Below are positions 7,586 to 17,000 of a DNA stretch of 64,000 bases, piece by piece; within the stretch, counting starts at the first letter, position 1, and every line of letters begins with the position of its first letter. Location of the stretch: the NCBI RefSeq assembly GCF_913777625.1, contig NZ_CAJYTI010000020.1:62001-126000 (forward strand), given 5' to 3'. The position numbers and the translations under genes were made by a program. The notes below the pieces were generated by a model. It was not told the origin of the DNA, did no database searches, and saw only the letters and a list, made by a program, of their open reading frames with translations. The stretch comes from an uncultured Sphingomonas sp. GTDB taxonomy: Bacteria; Pseudomonadota; Alphaproteobacteria; Sphingomonadales; Sphingomonadaceae.

Positions 7586-10393
7586 ATGCGACAAGGGCGG
7601 ACGGGTATTTTTCTGGCAGGGTGCAGCCTTTGGGCGCTCCCCATGGCGGCCCAGGCGCAGACGGTGCCGTCGGCAGCGCAGGACGAGCCGGCAAGCGCGG
7701 AAATCGTCGTGCTCGGCTCGCGCATCCCGCGCATCCAGAAGGAAGGCCCGGCGCCGGTAACGACGATCACCGCGGACGATATCCTGCGCAACGGCTATCA
7801 GAGCGTTCCCGACGTGCTGCGCGCGATCACCCAGAATGGCGGCGAGACGCAGAGTCAGCAAAGCTTCGCCGGTGCGGACTTCACCCCCGGCGCCCAGCAG
7901 GTCGACCTGCGCGGCCTCGGGCCGAACCACACGCTGGTGCTGGTGAACGGCCGCCGGATCGCCGACTTCCCGCTGCCCTTCAACGGCAACAGCAACTTCA
8001 CCGACATCTCGAACATCCCCGTCGGCCTGATCGAGCGGATCGAGGTGCTGAGCGGCAGTGCCTCGGCCATCTACGGCTCGGACGCGATCTCGGGCGTGGT
8101 CAATTTCCAGCTCAAGTCGAAGCCCGACGGCACCCGGATCGACTATCGCTTCGGCGATACCGAACATGGCGGCGGAGCCTCGCACCGGCTGAGCGTCACC
8201 ACCGGCTGGGAGACGGGCGGCTTCCACGGCGTCGTCGGCGTCGAGCTGCTCGACCAGCGGCCGCTCTGGCAATATCAGCGGCGCAACCAGGATTCGACCG
8301 CCGACGATCCCACCGGCCCGGCGCTCGCCCGGCGCACTTTCCTGCGCGCCGACGAATATCTCTATTACATCAATCCCGGCAAGGCGACGTGTGATGCGCT
8401 TTCCTCGCTCAACGGCGGCTCCACCTATTATGCCGCCCGCGCCGGCCGCGACACGATTGACGGCGACGGCTATTTCTGCGGCAGCAACAAGTCCGTCGCC
8501 TATGGCACGATGATCTCGGAGCGCCAGTCGATCAGCGGCTATGGCGCGCTCGGCTTCACGCTCAGCGACCGCGCCGAGCTGTTCCTCGACGTGCAGGCGA
8601 GCCGCTCGAGCCTCAAGCTGTTCCGCGACGTGCTGAGCTGGAACTATATCGCGCCGAACGGGAATGAGGAGGGCACCTTCTACAATCCCAACCACCTGAC
8701 GGCGGACCAGACCTACAGCGGCGCCCAGCTCGACAACTGGACCCGCCAGTTCACGCCCGAGGAAATGGGCGGGCTCGACCAGGGGCTCACCCGCAACCGA
8801 TCGACCAGCTACAACGTCACGCCGGGTATCAAGGGTCGGTTCGCGGACAGCTGGAGCTACGAGTTCAGCGTCAACCATGCCGAATACAGCGCGCGGGTGG
8901 CCTTCCCGCACGTCGTCATCTCCAAGGCGAACGACTTCTTCCTCGGGCCGCAGGTGGGGGTCGACCCGACCTCGGGCTATGCCGAGTTCGATGCCGATCC
9001 GGCGCGGCTCTACAAGCCCCTCACCCCCGCCGAATATCGCTCGATCACGGCAACATCGGTCTACAACCCGAAGAGCTGGGTGAACAACCTCGCCGCGACG
9101 GTGAGCAGTACCGATCTGTTCCGGCTGCCCGGCGGCAAGGCCGGGCTGGCAGTTTCGGCGGAAGCGGGCAACCAGGGCTATGACCTCAAGCCCGATCCAC
9201 TGGCGCTGACCCAATATTATGTCGGCCTGATCGACTCCGACGGCCGGGGCACGCGCCGCCACTGGGGCCTGGGCGGCGAACTGCGCCTGCCTGCGCTGTC
9301 GTTCCTCGAGATCGACGCGGCCGGGCGCTACGACCACTACGCCTTTGCCGGCAACGGCTTCGGCCGCTTCACCTATAATCTCGGGGCGATCGTGCGGCCG
9401 ACCAGCCGGCTGATGCTGCGCGCTGCCTATGGCACCGGCTTCCGCGCGCCGGACCTCAATTATGTGTTCCGCGGCCCGGGCAACACCCATCCCTCGGGCA
9501 CCGACTATTATCTATGCCGCACCGACCCCGGCCAGCCGAGCGACATCACCAATTGCAGCTATGCCGACGAGGGCATCGTCTCGCGCCGAACCGGCAACCG
9601 TAAGCTGCGCCCGGAGACCTCGACCTCGATCAACGCCGGGGTGGTGTGGCAACCGTCACGGCATTTCGACGCCTCCGTCGATTATTTCCGCGTCGCGATG
9701 AAGAACCAGGTGCTCGACATGAACATCGACACGCTGCTGCGCGACGAGGCCGATTGCCGGATCGGCAAGACGGTGGCGGGCAGCACGGTCGACATCGCAT
9801 CGCCGACCTGCGTCGACGCGCTTGCCCGGGTGCAGCGCTATGCCGGCGGCGCGCTCGACGGGCGGCTGCAAAGCGTATCGATCAATCCGATCAACGTCGC
9901 CGAGGAGACCACCGACGGCATCGACGTCGCCGCCCATGTGCGGATGCCGACGGCCCGCTTCGGCGAATTCGCGCTGAGCACCAGCTACACCTATGTGTTC
10001 ACCCACAGCATTCGCCAGTATCCGGGGGACCCGGTGATCAGCAAACTCGCCTATGACAGCGGCTACGACATTCCGCGCGACAAGGGCACGGCCAGCCTCA
10101 CCTGGGATCTGGGCAAGTTCTCCACCACCCTGACCGGCCAGCGGCTCGGCGAACTGCCCAACTATGCCGAGACCGGCCGGATCAAGGCCAGCTATCTGTT
10201 CAACCTCTCCGCCCAGTATAGCGTCACCGACCGCATCCGGCTGTCGGGCACGATCAACAATCTGTTCGACCAGGACCCGATCAAGGACCGCACCTACGGT
10301 TCCTATCCCTATTACGACATCTCGTGGTTCGACGGGGTCGGGCGCAGCTTCTATCTCCAGCTGACCTACAAGCTTGGCGGGGCGCGGCTGTGA
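7586..10393 (+). CDS. TonB-dependent receptor, coupled to M20 peptidase
   Basis: 935 residues from the ATG at 7586, which has GAGGGGG 8 nt upstream and starts a signal peptide (MRQGRTGIFLAG..., cleavage near AQA-Q). The ATG at 7556 would add ten non-signal residues. The plug begins EIVVLGSRIPRIQKEG and carries SVPDVLRAITQNGG, a LRGLGPNHTLVLVNGRR segment and GSASAIYGSDAISGVVNF. The barrel C-terminus is unusual: after the last predicted strand (FYLQLTYKL) the protein ends GGARL, with no terminal aromatic residue, because the stop codon is read in the GTGA overlap with the next gene. Shared context with an exported S51 peptidase and an M20 peptidase suggests a peptide or amino-acid polymer as ligand (inference). 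Confidence 0.95.
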   Translation: MRQGRTGIFLAGCSLWALPMAAQAQTVPSAAQDEPASAEIVVLGSRIPRIQKEGPAPVTTITADDILRNGYQSVPDVLRAITQNGGETQSQQSFAGADFTPGAQQVDLRGLGPNHTLVLVNGRRIADFPLPFNGNSNFTDISNIPVGLIERIEVLSGSASAIYGSDAISGVVNFQLKSKPDGTRIDYRFGDTEHGGGASHRLSVTTGWETGGFHGVVGVELLDQRPLWQYQRRNQDSTADDPTGPALARRTFLRADEYLYYINPGKATCDALSSLNGGSTYYAARAGRDTIDGDGYFCGSNKSVAYGTMISERQSISGYGALGFTLSDRAELFLDVQASRSSLKLFRDVLSWNYIAPNGNEEGTFYNPNHLTADQTYSGAQLDNWTRQFTPEEMGGLDQGLTRNRSTSYNVTPGIKGRFADSWSYEFSVNHAEYSARVAFPHVVISKANDFFLGPQVGVDPTSGYAEFDADPARLYKPLTPAEYRSITATSVYNPKSWVNNLAATVSSTDLFRLPGGKAGLAVSAEAGNQGYDLKPDPLALTQYYVGLIDSDGRGTRRHWGLGGELRLPALSFLEIDAAGRYDHYAFAGNGFGRFTYNLGAIVRPTSRLMLRAAYGTGFRAPDLNYVFRGPGNTHPSGTDYYLCRTDPGQPSDITNCSYADEGIVSRRTGNRKLRPETSTSINAGVVWQPSRHFDASVDYFRVAMKNQVLDMNIDTLLRDEADCRIGKTVAGSTVDIASPTCVDALARVQRYAGGALDGRLQSVSINPINVAEETTDGIDVAAHVRMPTARFGEFALSTSYTYVFTHSIRQYPGDPVISKLAYDSGYDIPRDKGTASLTWDLGKFSTTLTGQRLGELPNYAETGRIKASYLFNLSAQYSVTDRIRLSGTINNLFDQDPIKDRTYGSYPYYDISWFDGVGRSFYLQLTYKLGGARL

Positions 10394-11694
10394 TCGTGCG
10401 GGGTCTGCTGGTTGGCGCGCTGGCGCTGGCGGCAACGCCGGCCGAAGCGCAACGCCTCTCCGCCCCCGAGGCCATGATCGCCCGGACGGTCGATGCGGAA
10501 TATGAACGCTCGGTGTCGCTGCTCCAGCGGCTGGTCGATCAGAACAGCGGTACGCTCAACCTCGAAGGCGTGACCAAGGTTGGCGCGATGCTGCGCGCCG
10601 AGCTGGAACCGCTCGGCTTCACGGTGACATGGAAGCCGATGGCGGCCGCGCATCGCGCCGGCCATCTCATCGCCACGCATCGTGGCGAGCCCGGCGGCAA
10701 GCGGATCCTCTTGATCGGTCATCTTGACACCGTCTTCGAGCCGAGTTCGCCGTTCCAGACCTTCGTCCGCACCGGCGACAAGGCCGAAGGCCCCGGCGCC
10801 GGCGACGACAAGGGCGGCATGGTGGTGATCGTCGCCGCGCTGCGCGCGATGCAGGCCGCCGGCGCACTCAAGCGCGCGAACATCGAGATCGTGCTGACCG
10901 GCGACGAGGAAGATGCCGGCACCCCGCAGACGCTGTCCCGCGCCGACCTGATTGCCGCCGGCAAGCGTGCCGATGTGGCGCTCGATTTCGAGGGCCTGGT
11001 GATCGAGGACGGCCGCGACATGGGCTCGATTGCCCGCCGCTCGGTCACCGACTGGCGGATCACCGCGACCGGCAAGACCGGCCACAGCTCGCTGATTTTC
11101 ACGCCCGCGTTCGGCGATGGCGCGGTCAACGAGCTGGTCCGGATCCTGGCGCGCTTCCGCGCGGAACTGCCCGAGCCCAACCTCACCTTCAACGCGGGGA
11201 TCGTCGCCGGCGGCGCGCGTGCGCAGATCGACGACAGCGGCGTGGCCAGCGCCGCGGGCAAGACGAACATCATCCCTGCGACGGCAGTCGCCGCCGGCGA
11301 CTTCCGCACGCTCAGCGTGGAGCAGACCGCGCGGGTGCGGGCAAAGATGGAAGCGATCGTCGCCGCCCACGCGCCGGGCACCGATGCGAAGATCGAATTC
11401 GGCGAAGGCTATCCTGCCATGGCTCCCACTCCCGGCAACCGAGCGCTGCTCGCGGCATTGAACGACGTCAACCGCGACCTCGGCCTCGCCGAAATGCCTC
11501 CGCTCGATCCACTGAAGCGCGGCGCCGGCGACATCTCGTTCGTCGCGCACGATGTCGACAGCCTGGCCGGGCTCGGCACCTACAGCACCGGCGATCATGC
11601 GCCGGGCGAGACGGTGGACCTCGCCAGCATCCGTCGGCAGGCCAAACGCGCTGCCCTCCTGATCACCCGGTTGAGCGCGCAACCGCGTCGCTGA
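10390..11694 (+). CDS. Secreted M20-family metallo-carboxypeptidase (glutamate carboxypeptidase-like)
   Basis: 434 residues from a GTG at 10390 that overlaps the TBDR stop as GTGA; this start gives a signal peptide (VIVRGLLVGALALAATPAEA-Q). M20 zinc-peptidase motifs are complete: GHLDTVFE (first metal His/Asp, about residues 113-120), GAGDDKGGM (bridging Asp), TGDEEDAGTPQ (catalytic Glu pair) and a late TGDHAPGE (metal His). The insertion between them is the usual dimerisation domain with a GKTGHSS motif. Family members remove C-terminal Glu or other residues from peptides. Here it probably acts in the periplasm on fragments imported by the coupled TBDR. Confidence 0.9.
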   Translation: MIVRGLLVGALALAATPAEAQRLSAPEAMIARTVDAEYERSVSLLQRLVDQNSGTLNLEGVTKVGAMLRAELEPLGFTVTWKPMAAAHRAGHLIATHRGEPGGKRILLIGHLDTVFEPSSPFQTFVRTGDKAEGPGAGDDKGGMVVIVAALRAMQAAGALKRANIEIVLTGDEEDAGTPQTLSRADLIAAGKRADVALDFEGLVIEDGRDMGSIARRSVTDWRITATGKTGHSSLIFTPAFGDGAVNELVRILARFRAELPEPNLTFNAGIVAGGARAQIDDSGVASAAGKTNIIPATAVAAGDFRTLSVEQTARVRAKMEAIVAAHAPGTDAKIEFGEGYPAMAPTPGNRALLAALNDVNRDLGLAEMPPLDPLKRGAGDISFVAHDVDSLAGLGTYSTGDHAPGETVDLASIRRQAKRAALLITRLSAQPRR

Positions 11695-11791
11695 GCCGCT
11701 TTGCTCAACCGGCAGACGGTGGGAAATCTCGCGCGGACGGCCGGGGATGGAAGATTTCGTCGGCACAGAAAGGCGGATTGCCAAATAACTC

Positions 11792-11801
11792 TACATATGT
11801 A
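11792..11801. promoter_or_regulatory. Perfect palindrome upstream of padR-like gene (candidate operator)
   Basis: TACATATGTA lies 11 bp before the ATG of the PadR-type gene. PadR proteins typically bind ATGT/ACAT-type inverted repeats, so autoregulation is plausible. The element would overlap the start of transcription or the ribosome-binding site. Confidence 0.5.
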
Positions 11802-11812
11802 CGATTGCTGTC

Positions 11813-12115
11813 ATGGTACGAGGTCGACACCCTTCGCCGCAGATGCTGACGCTGCTCGCCGCCCTGGTGGCGGAGGCGCCGGGCTGGATCCACGGCTATG
11901 GCCTGATGAACAGCACAGGCCTGAACTCGGGTGCGCTCTGTCCGGCCCTGATGGGCATGACCGAGCTCGGCCTGGTAGCGGCCGAATGGCGCGAACCGAC
12001 CGCGCCGGGGCGGCCGCCGCGCCATGCCTATCGACTGACCGCAGCGGGGCTCGCGCTCGCACACGAAGCCGGGGCCGCATCCGCGCCCGTCGTCCCGGCA
12101 GGCGCATTCGCATGA
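11813..12115 (+). CDS. PadR-like winged-helix transcriptional regulator
   Basis: 100 residues. The winged-helix domain fills most of the protein: PQMLTLLAALVAEAPGWIHGYGLM (first helix and turn), a SGALCPALMGMTELGLV recognition region and a wing ending in HAYRLTAAGLALAHE, the PadR pattern. There is no C-terminal dimerisation domain beyond the short tail, as in the short PadR-s2 group. The stop overlaps the next start (ATGA), so it is the first gene of an operon with a membrane protein. The 10-bp palindrome directly upstream suggests autoregulation. Confidence 0.8.
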   Translation: MVRGRHPSPQMLTLLAALVAEAPGWIHGYGLMNSTGLNSGALCPALMGMTELGLVAAEWREPTAPGRPPRHAYRLTAAGLALAHEAGAASAPVVPAGAFA

Positions 12116-12756
12116 GAGGGCTGCTGGCACGGAGCATCATGGCGGTGGCGATGGCAAGCCTCGGTCCGGATCGCCACGGATGGAAGCTCGCGATGGCAGC
12201 CGAATTCGACGAGGCGGTAGCAGACGGCCATGGCCTGTTCTTCGCCACCGGGTGCCTGGCGACAGCCTGGCGCGCGCTACCCGCCCATATCGAGGGGCGG
12301 CTGACCCTGGCGAGCTATACCTTCATCCTCGGGCTGATCCTGCCTGGGGCGGCGCTGCTGTCGTTCGGTATCCTTGCCGGCTACCCGTATGTGCACCCGC
12401 CGTACGCCGACATGATCGGCGCCTTCGCCAGGGGCGAAACCGTCGTACCGCGGGTAAATGCCGGCAACGCAGCCGCACTGCCGATGCTCTCCTTCCTCCT
12501 GATGCTCCGCATCGGCAGCGACACCCTCCTCGCGTGGTTCGCAGCCGAGCGGGACTGGCGCCGGGCGGCTGCCGCGCAGCGCCTGGGCGCGGCGGCCACG
12601 GTCACGCTGGCGCTGCTCGCCGGCCTCGTCGTGCTCGATGAAACCTGCGCGGTACTGCCGGCGGTGACCTTCGCGATTCAGGCGCTCGCCATCACCTTGC
12701 TGCGCCACTGGCATGGCGAGGCCCGAGAAGCCGAGACGACAAGGGGTTTCGCATGA
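12112..12756 (+). CDS. Small integral membrane protein of unknown function
   Basis: 214 residues from the ATG at 12112 in an ATGA overlap with the PadR-like gene. About three to four hydrophobic segments are visible: LTLASYTFILGLILPGAALL (about residue 65), ALPMLSFLLMLRIG (about 125) and a C-terminal pair in ATVTLALLAGLVVL and LPAVTFAIQALAITLL. A soluble N-terminal region of about 60 residues precedes them. I do not recognise the family. PadR genes coupled to a membrane-protein gene often regulate it, so this may be a stress or transport protein under PadR control. Confidence 0.75.
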   Translation: MRGLLARSIMAVAMASLGPDRHGWKLAMAAEFDEAVADGHGLFFATGCLATAWRALPAHIEGRLTLASYTFILGLILPGAALLSFGILAGYPYVHPPYADMIGAFARGETVVPRVNAGNAAALPMLSFLLMLRIGSDTLLAWFAAERDWRRAAAAQRLGAAATVTLALLAGLVVLDETCAVLPAVTFAIQALAITLLRHWHGEAREAETTRGFA

Positions 12757-12772
12757 CGGGGGGAGGTCGGGC

Positions 12773-13852
12773 ATGAAGGCGACGGCGCGTGCAAGGAAGG
12801 CCGCGACGCGCGGCGCGGACGCTGCCCCGCAGGTCTTCTACAACCTGCAGGCGCTGCGCGCCTTCGCTGCGGTCAATGTCGCCCTCTTCCACTTCGCGCT
12901 CATCCCGGCCGCATCGGTGCCGTGGCATTATGGCAGCTTCGGGGTCGACCTGTTCTTCGTCCTGAGTGGTTTCATCATCGCATGGAGCAGCAGCGACGAC
13001 CACCGCCATTTCCTCGCGCACCGCGTGATCCGGGTGCTGCCGCCTTACTGGATCGTGACCTGCCTGCTGGGCCTGCTCGTGCTCCTCGCCATGCCCGCCG
13101 CCGCGGCGCTCGGCTGGATCGGCCGGTCGCTCCTGTTCCTGTACGGCGCGGACGGGCGTCCCCCGATCCTCTTCGTCGGCTGGACGCTGGTCTATGAGCT
13201 GGTGTTCTATCTCGTCTATGCGGCCGCGTTGCGCGCGGGCCCGGGCCGCGCACCGGCGGTCGCCATTATCGCCCTGTTCGCGCTGGCCTATGGGGGGCGA
13301 CTGACCGGCATCACGGCACGCGACTGGCCGCTGCTGGCCGAGTTCGCGTTCGGTCTGGCGATTTTCCTGTGGGTGGACCGACGGGCCGTGCCGTCGCCCC
13401 GCGCCCTCTCCATGGCGCTGATAGTGGCGGGGACCGCCCTGCTCTATGCGTTCGAGCCCAGCCTCCATGGGCGGGAAGGTGCCGCCGCCGACCAGATGCG
13501 GGTGGTCGCGCTCGGCCTGCCCGCTGCCGCGGTCGTGCTGGGGCTCCTACAACTCGAGCGAACGGGCATCGCGGTGCGCAGCCGCTTCGTGCTCGCACTC
13601 GGTGCAGCATCCTACGCACTGTATCTCCTGCACCCGCTGGTATTTTCCTTCGTGCTGCCATTTCCGGCAGGACCGCTTGCGCTGCGGCTGGTCATTCTCA
13701 CGATCCTGCTGGTGATCACCATCGGCGTGTCCCTGGGCTTCCACGCCTGGATCGAGGTGCCGTTGCTGCGGATCCTGCGGAAACGTCTGACCGGTGACGC
13801 GCCCGCATCGATCGAGGAGGAAGCCGCGCCCTTGGCTCGGAAGCCGTCGTGA
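12773..13852 (+). CDS. Membrane acyltransferase (acyltransferase-3 / OafA family)
   Basis: 359 residues from the ATG at 12773, which has GGAGGT 6 nt upstream. The acyltransferase-3 pattern is clear: NLQALRAFAAVNVALFHF near the N-terminus (conserved Arg and catalytic-type His), then FGVDLFFVLSGFIIAW, HRVIRVLPPYW and about ten hydrophobic segments up to FHAWIEVPLLRILRK. These proteins O-acylate exported polysaccharides, lipids or antibiotics at the cytoplasmic membrane. It follows the small membrane protein gene by 16 bp, so it is probably in the same operon. The acceptor cannot be told from the sequence. Confidence 0.9.
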   Translation: MKATARARKAATRGADAAPQVFYNLQALRAFAAVNVALFHFALIPAASVPWHYGSFGVDLFFVLSGFIIAWSSSDDHRHFLAHRVIRVLPPYWIVTCLLGLLVLLAMPAAAALGWIGRSLLFLYGADGRPPILFVGWTLVYELVFYLVYAAALRAGPGRAPAVAIIALFALAYGGRLTGITARDWPLLAEFAFGLAIFLWVDRRAVPSPRALSMALIVAGTALLYAFEPSLHGREGAAADQMRVVALGLPAAAVVLGLLQLERTGIAVRSRFVLALGAASYALYLLHPLVFSFVLPFPAGPLALRLVILTILLVITIGVSLGFHAWIEVPLLRILRKRLTGDAPASIEEEAAPLARKPS

Positions 13853-13999
13853 CAATGCCGCTTTTGGCCGTCCCTTTGCCGGCATGGCCTTGTTCACGCC
13901 TGGTCGCTGTAAACGGGCCCAGCTCGCGAGGGGCAGCGCCAGGGGTTGGCAGTTTTCGGGGAAGGGCGCGCCGGCCTCCGATCCGCGCATCTCCAACAG

Positions 14000-14029
14000 A
14001 AAAGGGCCCCGGCGCGAACGCCGGAGCCC
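14000..14029 (-). terminator. Rho-independent terminator for minus-strand TBDR
   Basis: Read on the minus strand, a GGGC-T-CCGGCG stem pairs across a 4-nt loop (arms 14019-14029 and 14004-14014, one mismatch) and ends in UUUU (14003-14000). It lies 30 bp beyond the stop codon of the TBDR. The remaining bases back to 13852 hold nothing else I can identify. Confidence 0.8.
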
Positions 14030-14059
14030 TCTCTCCCCCCTGCCGGTGGCAGAAGCCGG

Positions 14060-17000
14060 TTAGAAACTGCCGCGCAGGATGATCGAATAGCGGCGGTCGT
14101 TCATGAAGTAGGAACGCGGCGCCAGCTTGTCCGGATCGCCGGTATAGGCCTGCGTCGTCTTGGTGACCTCGTTGAGCAGGTTCACGCCCTGCACGCCGAT
14201 CTTCACGTCCTTGGTGACGTTGATGAACAGCGATGCGTCGAGCGTTCCCGTCGGCTCGTTGAAGATCGAGTAATAGGGGAAGATCACGTCCGAGGCGGTG
14301 AGCAGGAAGCGCGAGCGCCAGTTATACGCCGCACGCACCGAGATCGGTCCGCGCTCGTAGAAAATGGCGGCGTTGACGTTGTGCTTCGACAACTGCTCGA
14401 GCGGCAGGTTCCCCGGCTTGACCGTCGAGACGTTCGACGGCGAGCCCGTGTTGAGGAAGCTGTTCGGCAGCCCCTGGCTGTCGATGAACGTGTAGTTCGC
14501 CGAGATCCCCAGCCCCTTCAGCGCGCCCGGCAGGAAGTCGTAGGTCTGCTGGTACGCGATTTCGAAGCCCTTGATCTTGCCCGTGCCGTTATAGTTGGCC
14601 GGACCACGGACGAACACGTCCTTCGTCACACCATTGCTGGTGATCGACCGGTTGGTGATCTGCTGGTAGAAGAAATTGTCGATGCTCTTGTAGAAGCCGT
14701 TCAGCGTCAGCGAGCCCACCCGCGCGAAATACCATTCGAGGCTGGCGTCGAATTGCCAGGCCGTCGCCGGCTTGAGGTACGGGTTGCCTGCCGTCGCCGT
14801 CAGCTCGCCGCTGGTGCCCAGACCAATGGTCAGGAAGTTGCGGATGTACGAGTTTTCCGGACGCGTCAGCACCTTCGACGCGGCCAGGCGGATCAGCAGG
14901 TCGTTCGACAGGCCGAACTTCAGGTTGATGCTCGGCAGCAGATAGCTGTAGTGCGTCGTGGCAGCGTCGAACCGGGTAACACCCGCGCCCGCGAACTGCT
15001 GGAGCTGCGCATAACCCGACGCGCCCAGCGTACACACCCCACCCGGGACCTGCGGCAACGTACCAGCCGGCGCACCCGTCGGCACCGTCGCGGCGCAGCG
15101 TACGCTGTACGGATCGAGGATGTTCAACGCCTGCTGGCTAGGTACACCGATCGAGCCTTCCGAGCGGACATTGGTTTTCACCCAACGCAAGCCGACATTG
15201 CCCGAGAAACGGATATTGCCGAGGAACGTGTCCGACCCGAAGCTCGCCATGCCATAGGCGGCGCTATCGAGTTGGCTGACCGGCTGGATTTCCGACGGCA
15301 GATAGGAAGTGCCGGGCACGACGCCGCTGCGCGACGCGAGCGGCACCCAGCTCGGCGAGGCACCAAGGGCGGTCGCCTGGGCCTGGATCGACTGGAAGAA
15401 CTTCACCGAGCCGGCATAGTCGTTGATCAGGTCGCCGCCATAATAATAGGCGCCCGGAGGGGCAGCGGTCTGGCCACGGAAGAAGTTCGGGAAGTCGTAG
15501 CGCACCATCTGGCTGGCCGGCGTGTCGGCGAAGTTGACCGGACGGTTACCAGACCAGGTTTCGCTCAACATGCCCCAGTTATAGGTTGAGTAGCGCACCG
15601 TCTGCGCACGATCCTGGTAGCGCGCGCCGAACTTCACGCGGCGCACGAAGGAATCGTCGTTGAACTTGTACTCGAGGTCACCCTGGAACGAATATTGCGT
15701 GCCGGTGCTGTCCTCGAGATGGTCCATCGCCGCCCGCCAGAACTGGAAGTGCGGATCGGTGAAATACTGGGACTCGGTGGCGGCGGCGAGCGGCGCGCTC
15801 GCCGAACCCGACCAGTTATAGGCCAGATACTGGGGCTTGTGCGGGATCACCGTCGGCAGGTTGCCGGAGATGTTGAGCTCCTGGTCGGCAAAGCTCGAGC
15901 CGAACACCGAGAAGTCGAGCTGCTGGCGGTGCGACTTGGCGACCTGCCCGTCGAGGGTGACGGTCAGGCGATCGGTCAGTTCGGAACGAAGCCGCAGGCT
16001 CCAGTCCTGGTTGAGCGTCTCTTCCTTCGACTGGCGACGCGCCAGCGACTGCTGCAGGCCGCCGATTGGCACGTAAGGCGAATTCGCGGGGTTGCCGCGC
16101 CAGGCGTTGCTGGTGTTGACGATATAGCCCGACTGGAAAAGGCCATCGCTGTCGTAGGTGAAGTCCTGAAACTTGCCGACCGGGCACTGCGCGCGCGACG
16201 TGGCATTGCCCGCCGAGTTTGCCGGGCCATCCGCATTCTGGAGACAGCCCTTCGGATAAGTGGTGTATTCGGCAAGGTCCGGTGCGGTTTCGAACGTGTA
16301 CTCGCTCCACTCCTGCGTGGTGTGCGAGCGGACATATTCCGCGGTCAGCGTGGTGCGGTGGTCGATCGATTCGAACTGCGCCGCCAGCGACGCACCGTCG
16401 CGCTTGCGATCGAACAGCTGGGTACGGAACTGGCCGCCCACCGGGGCGACGCGCGAGGTTGCATAGTCGGCAAAGCCATCGGCACCGGCGGCACCGACGC
16501 TGCCGCAGGCCGCGCCCGAGGCCGGCAGCGTCCGCGTGTCGGACGAGCCCGGGAGCGGGTTGCGACAGACCAGGGTGCCGTTGGTGTTGGCAGCATTCAC
16601 CAGCGTGTTGTCACGCGTCTGGTAGTTGGCGATCTGCAGGCCGTCCGAGCGGCTCTGGATCCGCGAATAGGCGCCGCTGGCGAGCAGGCCGAAGCGACCG
16701 ATGCCGGTATCCCAGGTGTTCGAAATGAGCCCCGAGATCGTCGGCGTCCACTTCTTGCGCATGTCGCCATAATTGGCTTCGATGCTGCCCGCCGCGTGCA
16801 GGCCGGTGCGATCGAACGGCTTGCGGGTGTTGAGGTTGACCGTACCGGCAAGGCCGCCTTCGATCATTTCCGCAGTCGTGTTCTTGGCGACGATCACCGA
16901 GCCGAGCAGTTCGGACGGCACGTCGGCGAAGTTGAGCGCCTGGCCGCCCACGCCCGCCGCGAACGCGGTACGGCCGTTGAATTCCGAACGAACGAAGGTG

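Noticed and set aside
13853..13930. GGCC-rich imperfect hairpin after the acyltransferase gene as its terminator
   Set aside because: No T-run and poor pairing; the only good hairpin in the gap (14000-14029) is oriented for the minus-strand TBDR.
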